A stretch of DNA of 64,000 nucleotides from assembly GCA_905331475.1 (NCBI GenBank), contig CAJNYU010001189.1, forward strand, positions 50,087 to 114,086, read 5' to 3'. Each line of letters starts with the position of its first letter. The first letter of the stretch is position 1. The translations under genes and the position numbers were made by a program. Below the pieces are notes generated by a model, which saw nothing but the letters and a program-made list of their open reading frames with translations, had not been told where the DNA came from and did not search any database. Source of the DNA: Rotaria socialis. Taxonomy: Eukaryota > Rotifera > Eurotatoria > Philodinida > Philodinidae. This document shows, piece after piece, positions 1 to 9,690 of this stretch.

Positions 1-703
1 GTAATTGATTAATTTGAGCTCTATCTTCTAGAATCGATGCTTTCAACTGTTGAAATTCTGTTTGTAAATCTTTTAATCTTATTTTTTCATGATATAGAGC
101 TTCATTCAATTGTTCGACATGAGCATTCAAACATTGATTTGTTTCTTGTAATTCTTTTATATATGATGAATTATTTTTATAACATTGTTCAGACATTTTT
201 TGAATTTGTTCTTTTAATTGGTGTTTATTTTTTATGATGTCTGCAACCATTGGACGCATTTGTTCAAAAGCACATATTGATATATGTTGCTGTAATTGAT
301 CATTCGATCAACTCCATGGACATTCAAGATCCGCTGCTGGACAGTTAACAGTTAATTTCGAACAAAATTTTGCGGCGTGCTGTTCAAAAGAACCACGTTG
401 AATATTCAATGTTCCACAAACAGTACATTTGACAGGAAGCCGGTCGAGCATATTTAAAACGATGCGTTCAGTAATTGGAATTAAATCATTCATTGTCGTT
501 GATTTATTTTTGCATTCAGCTTTTGCACAAGTACTACCGGATTTTTTAAATTCACTTTCAATACAGCCGCGACAAAATGTATGATTATATGGTGTTGAAA
601 TTGGATCAGCTAAAGGATTATTACAATAGTCACAAAATAGATCTTTATCAATCGATTCTTTATCCATATACTCATAATTAGTACTCAATATTATAGTTGT
701 CAT
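1..703 (-). CDS. RING-TRAF zinc finger protein, left-truncated, interrupted by one in-frame TGA
   Basis: The start codon is at 703 and the frame runs off the left edge. Residues ~22-66 form a C3HC4-type RING (paired Cys around FCDYC, then HTFCRGC). A TRAF-type zinc finger region follows (VKCTVCG at ~90, then CPAADLECPW). At 308-310 a TGA interrupts the frame, but the same frame stays open from 307 to 1, completing the zinc finger (H and C in QQHISIC) and then giving a Glu/Gln/Lys-rich coiled coil of ~75 residues. RING plus TRAF finger plus coiled coil is the plan of TRAF-like E3 ubiquitin ligases. The TGA falls where related fingers often have Gly, so one GGA-to-TGA change would explain it. 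It may be a new pseudogene, a sequencing error or a true short product. The family call is firm; the functional state is open. Confidence 0.75.
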
Positions 704-1181
704 TTTCTAAACGGCAAAAACAAAATCTCAGTAAACATTTTCATAGAATTAGAGTATTGGACACGTAAGATATAATTTTATTGAAAGATAAAATATTCAG
801 AATGATTCTCATACTATGATTTTTTGAAGAAAACAAAATCTTGATCAGGTCAAGTGACTAATGTAGGCCAAGTGAACACAGTCATTTTTCATTTTATAAT
901 AAGCGGTAGGAAGGTCACGTCTCTGACTACTATCATTTCTGTATGGTACAGTAAAGTGTGTATATACTATTTTGTTTACCGAACACGCAAACTATACAAA
1001 ACGATAGTATATAATACTGTTGATGACAATCTTGACAAATATAGCTATCGCCCTTGGTTGTGAAAATAGAATTGTTTTTATTCAAGTAGTATGAGAACTT
1101 AGCGATGATTCGAACAGTATACGAAATCCCTGTATTACTATTTGCTGTTATGAAATAATAGATCACTCAAAGATGGCATAA

Positions 1182-1539
1182 CAAGTACCCAGATGAATCA
1201 ATCCGATACCGAATCCCATCGGATTCTATGGGGTCCTACCATCCGACGAAATCCCGTTGGATTCCTGGTTGAGGAATCAATGTCAGATCCGACAGTCATA
1301 TTTCCAATCATATCCGATTGTCGGAACCAATGAAATCCGAAGCATTCCGGTTCTGATTGACGGTTGATGTCGGATTTTATCAGTTTCCGATACTAGGATC
1401 CGATATCGATTCCGGAACCAGGAATCCAACGATAATCCGATAGTTTTATTGCGCCTTCCGAAGCGCTTCGTCGGATTCCAATAGGAACCGACCGAAACTC
1501 ATCGGATCCTAGGCTAGGATTCATTCTCCTGGGTACTTG
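1182..1539. mobile_element. 358-bp non-coding element with CAAGTACCC ends, rich in ATCGGA/TCCGAT
   Basis: The left end CAAGTACCCAG...TGAATC and right end GATTCATTCTCCTGGGTACTTG are imperfect inverted repeats. The interior is dense in TCCGAT/ATCGGA hexamers on both strands and would fold extensively. A second diverged copy of almost the same length lies at 61301-61657 with the same kind of ends. No coding capacity. Likely a MITE-like non-autonomous element; no clear target duplication is visible. Confidence 0.6.
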
Positions 1540-1801
1540 CGTTGACTAAAAGTCGCGAGCAGCAGTTGCATCTTTAGACTAGACGCATCAACAGTTAGAC
1601 ATTTTCTGAATGGATAAGAGAACCGTCTTAAAAATGACATCTTATCATTAATAATGATATTTCTTTCTGGAGTATCTTGTCAATAAGTTTTTGTTAATAG
1701 AATGATTCAGATGTCCTCGACTTTCTCCTAGTTTAACCTTCACAAGATGCATATCCACACAGTCTTACATTGTTAGTAACGTACGCAACAAATAATATTT
1801 A

Positions 1802-1837
1802 AAAACATATCACCTGCCGCGGTAGGTGATATGTTTT
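1802..1837. repeat. 36-bp near-perfect palindrome
   Basis: Two 18-nt arms with no spacer, with a single G:T mismatch; the centre is CCGCGG. It would form a strong hairpin or cruciform. It lies in non-coding DNA, so any role is unknown. Confidence 0.7.
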
Positions 1838-1893
1838 ATGTTCTCAATTTCAAATGTATGTCTGCTTTGAAGCTGTTGCCTATGATCAACCAA

Positions 1894-2103
1894 CGGTGGC
1901 GGAACGATTTCAATCTAGGAAAGGCTAAATTTTTTTCAGAGGATGAGGATGATGAGAGGTGAAATTAAAAATAAAACAATCTGGTACTAATAGGTGGTCA
2001 GCTTCTACAATTTGTTTTCAAATTAAATAAACCTCCCTAAGCTTTTTTCTCCATTTTTTAGGGGAGGCTTGATCTTCCCCAAGCCTAATGGGTCCGCCGC
2101 CTA
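1894..2103. mobile_element. Short terminal-repeat element, GGCGGA ends
   Basis: The left end (GGCGGAACGATTTCA...) resembles the left end of the larger element at 21284-22598, and the right end (GCCTAATGGGTCCGCC) resembles that element's right end. The ends are weak inverted repeats. It contains a small hairpin (AAGCCTCCCC / GGGGAGGCTT type) near 2060-2090. No coding sequence. Probably a short non-autonomous member of the same family. Confidence 0.45.
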
Positions 2104-2720
2104 TGTCCTAGACTATTTAACAAGTTTACTAGCTATCAACTCAGACAATGACTATTATTAGGAATTAAAATGAATGCGTTGATTGAACAGTGAATACTCG
2201 CAATTTAGTATTAATCTGTATGAACGGTTAAACCTGTGTGCGGAATACATTTATCCGCAAAAAGCTATTACTATGAATGAATCTCATTTGAATTAACTCC
2301 AGAATCAAGATGTATTCATCACTCGCCATTCTCTATAACATTTTTGACTTCCCACACATGTATATTGAACCTACGATCTAGCCCTAGTCTGCTTATCATT
2401 TTAAAAGTCGTAATCTTGCTAAATTATTTTCTTGATTCTATCCATGTCGAGTGATCCCTAAAATCACTTCTATTATAATATTTTTTTAAAGCGTGTATTT
2501 CTATGTATTATGAATGATAGCCACGAAAATGTCCTATTATTTTAATATAAACAACGCATTTTTTTAACTCGACTGATACTTCTTAAATACGACCTTTATC
2601 ATCATAACTTTATGAAATATATGTCTCACACGGAATATTTTTGTTTTTGTATTTTCTCTTTCGGCACATTGTTGCATGAGTCTACTTTTTTTGACATGAA
2701 ATATTATGTTATAATGAGAC

Positions 2721-3131
2721 GTGTCATTATTTTAGAATAGATATATATCATTTCATTTCCTGTTAGTATAGATGTAATTTTAGAATTTTCAGAATTCTAT
2801 AACTGGGTGGGTGTGGTTATGGGTGTGGGTGCATCTATAGTTCTGATTGTCACTCATATCAAGACCCACACCCACACCCTCAAGATGGTGGTTGATTACA
2901 AATATGTGTTTTTCAGTAGATTGTTGATATTTTCTGGATCGGTATGAACAGATCTTGAGGGTGTGGGTGGCAATCAAAAATATAGATGTACCCACACCCA
3001 CACCCACTCGCACCCATCACATGCCCACAACTACACCCAACACCCTCAACAAAATTCTAAAATTTCATCTATAGTAATATGAAATGAAATGATATATATA
3101 TATCTATTCTAGAATTTTAGAATAATGACAC
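2721..3131. mobile_element. Inverted-repeat element with ~75-bp arms and GGGTGTGG core, abutting a GPCR remnant
   Basis: The left arm starts GTGTCATTATT and the right arm ends AATAATGACAC. The arms pair over ~75 bp with a few indels, including ATAGATATATAT and ATTTCATTTC blocks. Between them are several GGGTGTGG-type tracts on one strand and CCCACACC tracts on the other. No coding capacity. The element ends exactly where the GPCR pseudogene sequence begins, so it marks the 5' break of that gene. Confidence 0.75.
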
Positions 3132-3584
3132 TGCTAATGATTATATTTGGTTTGTTAACTATTGCAAATGTACATCAATGTCAGCATCGTATTAAAACAT
3201 TAACGGTACATACTATTAAATTTACTATGAATAAATCTTCGGGACCAGCTAATGGTAATACAGCGAAGAAACAGAAACAGAAACAGAAACAAAAAACAGG
3301 TCACAGTCTTCTGCAGATGCTTCTTTTTCAAGTTTTGTTGTTAATAACGACTGTTACTCTTCCATTATCTATTCAAAAGTTTCATGCGTCATTTTCAGCA
3401 ACAAACAAATCTCCTAGCGACCTAGCCATTGAAGCTTTTTCATACAATCGAACTGTTTTAATTTATTTTATATCCAATGGTATGCCTTTCTATATATAGC
3501 TACACGTTGTGTGGTGAAACTATTTTTCGAAAAGGATTGCATAACTTTGTTGTAATACTACGCCAAACGCTAATGTGTCGATAG
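3132..3584 (+). pseudogene. Class A GPCR remnant (TM5-TM7), 5'-truncated
   Basis: The translation aligns without gaps to residues ~197 onward of the intact receptor at 5314-6351: end of TM5 (IIFGLLTIANV), an IL3 shortened and replaced partly by a Lys/Gln repeat, TM6 (LLQMLLFQVLL, TLPLSIQ) and TM7 (YFISNGMPFYI). The N-terminal half is missing; its place is taken by the element ending at 3131. After PFYI a small insertion shifts the frame to TAG at ~3498. The expected tail (YTLCGG, FRKGLHNF) is still legible in the next frame to a stop at 3582-3584. Truncation plus frameshift make this a pseudogene. Confidence 0.85.
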
Positions 3585-5281
3585 AATTGTTTCTCGATGC
3601 ATAGAAAAGAACTCACTGCGAATAAATAATTGAATATATTCTTACTTTTTCTCTATCATAGACATGTATCATTATCATAACAGATATTTCCGTTCACATA
3701 ATTTTCGATAGCTTTGATAATCTCTTCGATTAAGTCATTTATGTTAAAAAAAGTTTAACTGTTCGTCGTCATAACAAACTTACCATTTATTGCAGCCATA
3801 TCAAGACTTGCTTATACAACAATATAGAAAATAGATTTTCCATTCAAACATTTGTTTGTTGTTTCTAGCAATATGGGACAGAAAGTGCTGCCACAAATAT
3901 TCTACTATGAATGAAAGTAGATGAAGAATATGGGTGCTCGCTAAAGTTGTCGAGTGCTTATTTAAGAAATTCCAGCATCCATGTCGGCAAGGTATATTTA
4001 CCGAATCAGCATAATTATCCAGTAAATGTTCATCCTTTTAATTTGATGTTATTACGACATTGTTTACGTATATATATATATAGCTGATATAAAATTCACA
4101 TTTGTCACACAAGCATAATTATCAAATAGGATATTCTCCTATGCATAAATGATGTTCTTCACAACATCTTTCATTATCGAAATCGTTTCTGTTTAAATAT
4201 AATTATAAATTGGTGATTATCTGCAGCATCAAGCTCTTTGTTATTTGAATATTTATTCTCAGAGTATTTTGCCTCATATCAAATATTTTACTTTGATATA
4301 CGATGTGACGCCCGTATATATTTCCGAATGATATCGTTTCTGCAAAGTCGTGGATCATAATAGTTTAGCAGCTTGGTGATATATTCTTGAATGAGATGCG
4401 AAGCTTTTTCGAGCTAAATAGTTTTCAGCGGATGATTATCTTGAATTTGGTCGAACAGAAAAATGTCGAAGGTCGAGGCATCACAAAACCTGTAGATGAA
4501 GCGATAAGTGGTGCCTCAACTGTTGGCTTTTTTTAATTTTACCGAAAAACTCTGAGGAATCATTATGTTAACTATTTTTGCTTTTGAATATTGGCATTAC
4601 GCCACTAGGAGGGCGTATTGAGAGCAAGCCGACATTCTTACTCTAGAAGAATTTTCTTTTACCGAAGAAAAATGAACATCACAGAGAAAATTATGAAAAG
4701 AAGAATAAATTTTTCTCAGTAAAGCATGCAAGTTATTACTGAGGCTACTAGCCGTGCTGATTACAAAATTATCCCAAGGTTTTGTTTACATACGTATGTC
4801 ATAGAAGGTTAGAATGTTAGAAAAATATTTGATTTCATCTTTTAAATATTCATCCACTTAGTTCAACCGTTGTCATTACCATGATTTTGTAGGAATAACT
4901 GGCAAAATTATGAACATAATCTGACATTAAGATTTAGTAGGCTTAACCGTAGAAGAACACACTAGCATGCTATTATCTAGCAAAATAGATGTTTGTAAAG
5001 TTTTGTATCTTTTTTGCGACGCGATTCTGTAGGATATGATTAATTAATTAAAAAAATGCTTGACTTCAATTGAATACACGGGAATTTGGTTAGTAGTATG
5101 CTACCTATGAAACTGATAGGAATGCATTCGTCTAGAAAACATACCACAATGAATCTCGGTTCGATTGACATAAGACATGCTGGTATTAAGCTTGCACTTC
5201 AATCATATTCTGTATCTTTGACAAATCATCTCAAAATAATAATAAAACTTATTAAAATCATACTTATATCATTTATTTCAG
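3585..5281. other. Intergenic DNA between GPCR units
   Basis: AT-rich with no convincing gene. The part from ~3735 to ~4340 is duplicated downstream of the second GPCR (7410-7742 plus 8333-8610), showing that the GPCR unit was copied with its 3' flank. A splice acceptor (ATTTCAG) at 5275-5281 probably ends a 5'-UTR intron of the next gene. Confidence 0.6.
3735..4340. repeat. Duplicated 3' flank of the GPCR unit (copy 1, uninterrupted)
   Basis: Matches 7410-7742 and then 8333-8610 at high identity over ~600 bp (for example AGCAATATGGGACAGAAA and TGTTTACGTATATATATA). This copy has only a TA run at 4070-4083 where the other carries the 590-bp foldback element, so it is the pre-insertion site. 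Confidence 0.85.
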
Positions 5282-5313
5282 AAGAATTGAATCCACTACT
5301 ATTAAAAATAAAC

Positions 5314-6351
5314 ATGTCTTCGTCATCCAATAACGAGTCTCTTATTGAATTATTACAGACAATTTCAACTACTTGTAATCGTTATGTTGCAATTTGTATT
5401 TTTATTTTTGGTGTTGTAGGCAATATGCTCAATATTTTTGTTCTCTCACAACGATGTTTTCGTTCTAATTCATGTGCTTGGTCTTTTCTGGTTTCATCAA
5501 TTGCCAATCTCATTTCTATTCTATTTGGCCTACTTACACGAATAATTAGTGGTTGGGCGATTGATCCAACTAGCTACATAGGATGGATTTGCAAAATCCG
5601 TGCCCATGTTGTATTTACAACAAGAACCATTGCCCTGTGGTTAATCGTAATAGCTACAATTGACCGATGGCTTCTATCGAGTATCGATGCTAATCGTCGC
5701 CGAAAAAGTACACTAAAAAATGCTCAACGATGCACAACAGTGATTATCATTCTTTCCATACTTCTCTACATTCAACAACTATTTTGCTATGAAGCAAATC
5801 TTGTCAATACATCTCTAAAGTGTAACAGTAGAACCGCTGCATGTCTTTACCTCTCTAATTTATCCTTTGCCGTCATTACAATATTAATACCTTTATTCCT
5901 TATGAGTGTATTCGGTTTGTTAACTGTTTTAAATGTACGTCAGTCGCAACGTCGTCTTCAGTCGCTGGCACTACGGAATACTACGGCTATTGCAATTAGA
6001 TCATCAGCAACAACTGGTGAACATCCACACGGAAATTTAAAACGAAAAGCAGATCATAGCCTTCTCCGAATGCTTCTTGTACAAGTCTTACTAATGGCTA
6101 TATTGACATTACCATTATCTATTCAAAACTTTTATTCGTTCTTTTCAGGAGAGAATAAATCTGCAATTTACGAAGCCGTAGATTATTTTTCCTACAATAT
6201 AACCGATCTGATTTATTTCGTGTCGAATGGAATTCCTTTCTATATTTATACATTGTGTGGTGGTCATGTATTTCGTAAAGCATTACATGATTTATTCGAA
6301 CTATTGAAACAAAAAATCGTGCGTCACCAGGCTTGTCTATTACAGAAATAA
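5314..6351 (+). CDS. Orphan rhodopsin-family (class A) GPCR
   Basis: 345-residue seven-helix receptor. TM1 25-46 (GNMLNIFVLSQ), TM2 55-78, TM3 95-116, TM4 141-160, TM5 183-208, TM6 250-273, TM7 296-316 (SNGIPFYIYTL in place of NPxxY). The E/DRY motif is DRW at 117-119; Cys93 at the head of TM3 can pair with Cys170 or Cys177 in loop 2. FRKAL after TM7 suggests helix 8. Start: an ATG 76 codons upstream is in frame, but the paralog at 9691 begins at the equivalent of this Met, and both have TTTCAG|AAGAAT 31-32 nt before it, so the longer frame is probably UTR and intron. AATAAA lies at ~6415. The ligand is unknown; peptide receptors are the nearest guess. Confidence 0.9.
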   Translation: MSSSSNNESLIELLQTISTTCNRYVAICIFIFGVVGNMLNIFVLSQRCFRSNSCAWSFLVSSIANLISILFGLLTRIISGWAIDPTSYIGWICKIRAHVVFTTRTIALWLIVIATIDRWLLSSIDANRRRKSTLKNAQRCTTVIIILSILLYIQQLFCYEANLVNTSLKCNSRTAACLYLSNLSFAVITILIPLFLMSVFGLLTVLNVRQSQRRLQSLALRNTTAIAIRSSATTGEHPHGNLKRKADHSLLRMLLVQVLLMAILTLPLSIQNFYSFFSGENKSAIYEAVDYFSYNITDLIYFVSNGIPFYIYTLCGGHVFRKALHDLFELLKQKIVRHQACLLQK

Positions 6352-6714
6352 AAACAATATTTTTCCTTGGTAATTAATTGTAAAAAATTACTGATTCTTT
6401 TCTTTTTTTCCATCAATAAAGCTTTTGACGAAGTCATTCAAAAAATCTAGTATTCATGCAAAACAAATTAATTGTTTTGATCGTTCGTTTCATTTTTGTA
6501 TGATAACCACTAGGGGAGAAGCCCAGTTTTAGTTTTCAAAGATGTAAAACTTCGAACAAGATCATGTGAAAATTGATCCAAGAATGCACCGAGAAAATCA
6601 AAGATCCCGAGTGAGAGATAATTCGATAAACAGAAAGCACAAAATATTTTTCGTGCCTAGCAGAGAAACATGTGATGTAGATCTCAAGCAATTTCTATAT
6701 CATAAGTGGTTTTT

Positions 6715-7300
6715 GTGTGCTCAAAAAGGGAGTACACTCTAGAATCGGTCAGGGTGTCCGTCCGGCCGTCCGTTTACACGATAACTTTCGAAAGGAGAGT
6801 TAGATCATGATGAAATTTTCTACACAGTTCAGCCTCATCAATGTCTCAGTCGAGTTCGAAGATGAGAAGGATCCGTCAAGAAATGGTTGAGTTATCGAAA
6901 AATTGTCATTATTGACCGGACAATCCCTGAGGGGGAGTACAGGGATTTTTCAAAAAAACGTTTTTTTCTCAGAATTATCCACAGCACATATAAATCGACT
7001 CAGTTTTTAACGCTGATTTTGAATCTGATATTAGTTTTGCAAAAAATTGTAGTTTTTTAACGAAACATTGACTGAAAAAGGTCTCAAAATACACAAAAAC
7101 TGCATCTAGAAACCAAATTGCCTAGATATGTTTCAGATGACCATCAGTTTGGGGGTTTCTCAAATGCCTGGTTTTGTAGCTAGTCAAAAAGACTTGATGA
7201 GATCTATGCCTTATAGAAAAAAATGGATGTACATTTTCGCTTTTTGAAGTACACATAACAATCGGATGCAAATCCGATGTTTCCGCATTTATTTATTAGC
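6715..7300 (+). repeat. Dispersed non-coding repeat, full-length copy
   Basis: Contains GTCCGTCCGGCCGTCCG, CGATAACTTTCGAAAGG and AATCCCTGAGGGGGA. An inverted copy lies at 60251-60590, but that copy lacks the segment equivalent to ~7021-7245. No coding potential is evident. The rest of the intergenic DNA (6352-9659) is AT-rich with the duplicated flank and foldback element noted separately. Confidence 0.7.
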
Positions 7301-7409
7301 AACATTGATATTTGTCGTAATTTCGTGTCTCAGATTTTGCCGCTACTGTTCAAGAAATTTTCTATACTTCTGAAAATTTGATAATACACTTGTTTACGTA
7401 ATTGAGGTT

Positions 7410-8610
7410 TAAAAAAATTGTATCTGTTCCTCGTCATAACAAACTCGCCATTTATTACAGTCGTATCAAGACTTACTTATACAACAATATAGAAAATAGA
7501 TTTTCCATTCAAACATTTGTTTGTTGTTTCTAGCAATATGGGACAGAAATTACTGCCACAAATATTCTACTATGAATGGAAGTAGATGAAGAATATGGGT
7601 ACTCGCTAAAGTTGTCGAGTGCTTATTTAAGAAATTCCAGCATCCATGTCGGCAAGGTATATTTACCGAATGAGCATAATTATCCAGTAAATGTTCATTC
7701 TTCTAATTTGATGTTATTACGACATTGTTTACGTATATATATGTCGTAGGATAGATTAAAATCCAGTACAGTTTTAAATCGAACTAGGACAGATTAAAAT
7801 TTTAATTTTTCCTAGTTCAGATTAAAATTTTAAAGTGAACTAGTTGACTTCGAAATGCATTTTAATCTCAACTAGTTGACTTTAAAATTTTGATCTGAAC
7901 TAGGAAAAATCAAAATATTTTAAACTGAACTAGAACAGTTTCAAATATTTTGATCTGAACCAGGACAGATTAAAATATTTTGATTTGAACTAGTTCAGAT
8001 TGAAATATACACATTTGGATGGATAATAGGTGAAAGTGAAGGCGAGCGCGAGGACGCGGGTAATAGTTCCATCTTCACTCATCATCATTCACCATAGACC
8101 CTTGTCGTCACCCCAACGCGTATCTTCAACCAGCCAGCCACGGATAATTTGACTAAACATTTTAATGTGTCCTAGTTCAGATCAAAATTTTAAAGTCAAC
8201 TAGTTGAGATTAAAATGCATTTCGAAGTCAACTAGTTCACTTTAAAATTTTAATCTGAACTAGGAAAAATTAAAATTTTAATCTGTCCTAGTTCGATTTA
8301 AAACTGTACTGGATTTTAATCTATCCTACGACATATATATATATATATATAGTTGATATGAAATTCACATTTGTCACACAACCATAATTGCCCAATAAGA
8401 TAATCTCCTATACATAAATGATATTCGTCACCACATGTTTCATCATCGAAGTTGTTTGTTTTTAGATATAATTATAAATTTGTGATTACTCTTCAGCATG
8501 AAATTATTTGTTATTGAAACGGTTACTCTCAAAATGTATTGCCTCATACACAATATTTTACTATGACATTTAATGTGTCGCCTAAATATATTTCTACATG
8601 ATGTTGTTTC
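7410..8610. repeat. Duplicated 3' flank of the GPCR unit (copy 2, split by an insertion)
   Basis: Homologous to 3735-4340. The match runs to the TA run at 7735-7742, is broken by the element at 7743-8332, and resumes at 8333 with ATATAGTTGATATGAAATTC. This order proves that the element arrived after the duplication. Confidence 0.85.
7743..8332. mobile_element. 590-bp foldback element with two identical 163-bp arms
   Basis: The left arm 7743-7905 (starting GTCGTAGGATAGATTAAAAT) and right arm 8170-8332 are perfect reverse complements by eye. The arms carry repeated GAACTAGG / CCTAGTTC blocks. The ~264-bp middle is partly GC-rich (GGCGAGCGCGAGGACGCGGG) and has no ORF. Inserted in a TA run; the duplicate site at 4070-4083 is empty. 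The undiverged arms point to recent insertion or arm homogenisation. A non-autonomous, TA-targeting element (Tc1/mariner-like target preference) is likely. Confidence 0.9.
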
Positions 8611-9223
8611 GTGAGTGTTAGAGCTTCTAAATATTTTTACGATACTGTCTGTTCAATGTTGAGGCGTTTGAGTGTTAAAGGTAATGGATTCTTAATATTT
8701 CAACTATAGAAACAGTTTTAAAAACAGAACGGCTTTCGGATAAATAGAAGTTCGATAATATTTTTTTTCCGGCAGAGTGATTGCTTATTAAAACATACAA
8801 ATAGATAAATGGATCGTGTTAAAAATGGTTTACAAACATAGCCTGTTTTCCTATGAAGAAATTTTCAAATATCACAAATTTAAAACCTTCTATATGCCAT
8901 GTGTTTTTATTTCTAAACATTGATGATCAAATTTGTAGTTCTGCAAGTTAATCTAGACAATCAGTGCGTTTCTAACTGAATGTGTCAATGTCTTCATTTA
9001 AAGTATCAGCAAAATTGAACGCTTGCACATAATAAAGAAGTGCTATTTCACGGTGATAGTGATATCTAGATGGAGTTTTTCTTTCAATTCAAACAGGCAA
9101 ATCTCTCTCTCTCTCCCTCTCTCTGTCATCCTCCCCCTATTTGTTAATTTCTGTAGCAAGTATTGTTTATTGTGTTCTTCTTCTAACATAATCGTGATTG
9201 AAAGATGACTTCAGAGTGGTGAA

Positions 9224-9319
9224 CCCTACTTTGGTCGAAAGTAAAAATATCGAAAATAAAAGCAGTGTATATTTCGAAGCTTTAACATTTCGACATTTTT
9301 ACTTTCCACCAAAGTAGGG
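9224..9319. repeat. 96-bp hairpin with 32-bp arms
   Basis: The arms begin CCCTACTTTGGT and end ACCAAAGTAGGG, with two or three mismatches and a ~32-nt loop. Likely a miniature inverted-repeat element in the GPCR intergenic region. A (CT)n run lies just upstream at ~9101-9125. Confidence 0.6.
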
Positions 9320-9690
9320 CAAACCCTTAGAGTAGACTGAATAAAGAGAGCGAACTGTAAAAAAAAAATTTTAAAAAACTGTGTAATCATATAAGTACTT
9401 CTCAGGTTTTAAAACTCACATTCATCTATGTGAATATATTATTTCTATGCTACAGTATTTAATCAAGCTTTTTCTCTCGGCTTAACCCTGTTAGCTTGGA
9501 TATATCGAGAATAGATACTAGAATCGTTCATCAAAGTATAACGTTTACTAGTGATAAGTGTTCAACAAACAGCTTAAATATTTTCTTCTCTCAGCCAAGT
9601 ACAAGAACATGCTGAACACAGGTTATTCTATATGCATTCTTATATCATTTATTTTCAGAAGAATCATATCCACTTCTATAAAACACAAGC

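Larger units (their letters stand above)
704..2720. other. Gene-free stretch with element remnants
   Basis: No convincing coding sequence; short ORFs here have no family features. It contains an ATCGGA-rich inverted-repeat element (1182-1539), a perfect-looking hairpin (1802-1837) and a short terminal-repeat element (1894-2103). The rest is plain AT-rich DNA. Confidence 0.6.

Noticed and set aside
37..237. Forward ORF of 66 codons
   Set aside because: Antisense shadow of the coiled-coil part of the minus-strand RING-TRAF gene.
308..310. Selenocysteine recoding at the TGA
   Set aside because: TRAF/RING proteins are not selenoproteins, Gly rather than Cys is expected there, and no SECIS-bearing 3' UTR can be shown.
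5086..5313. N-terminal extension of the first intact GPCR
   Set aside because: The paralog starts at the equivalent of 5314, and both have a splice acceptor ~31 nt upstream; the extension lacks GPCR features.
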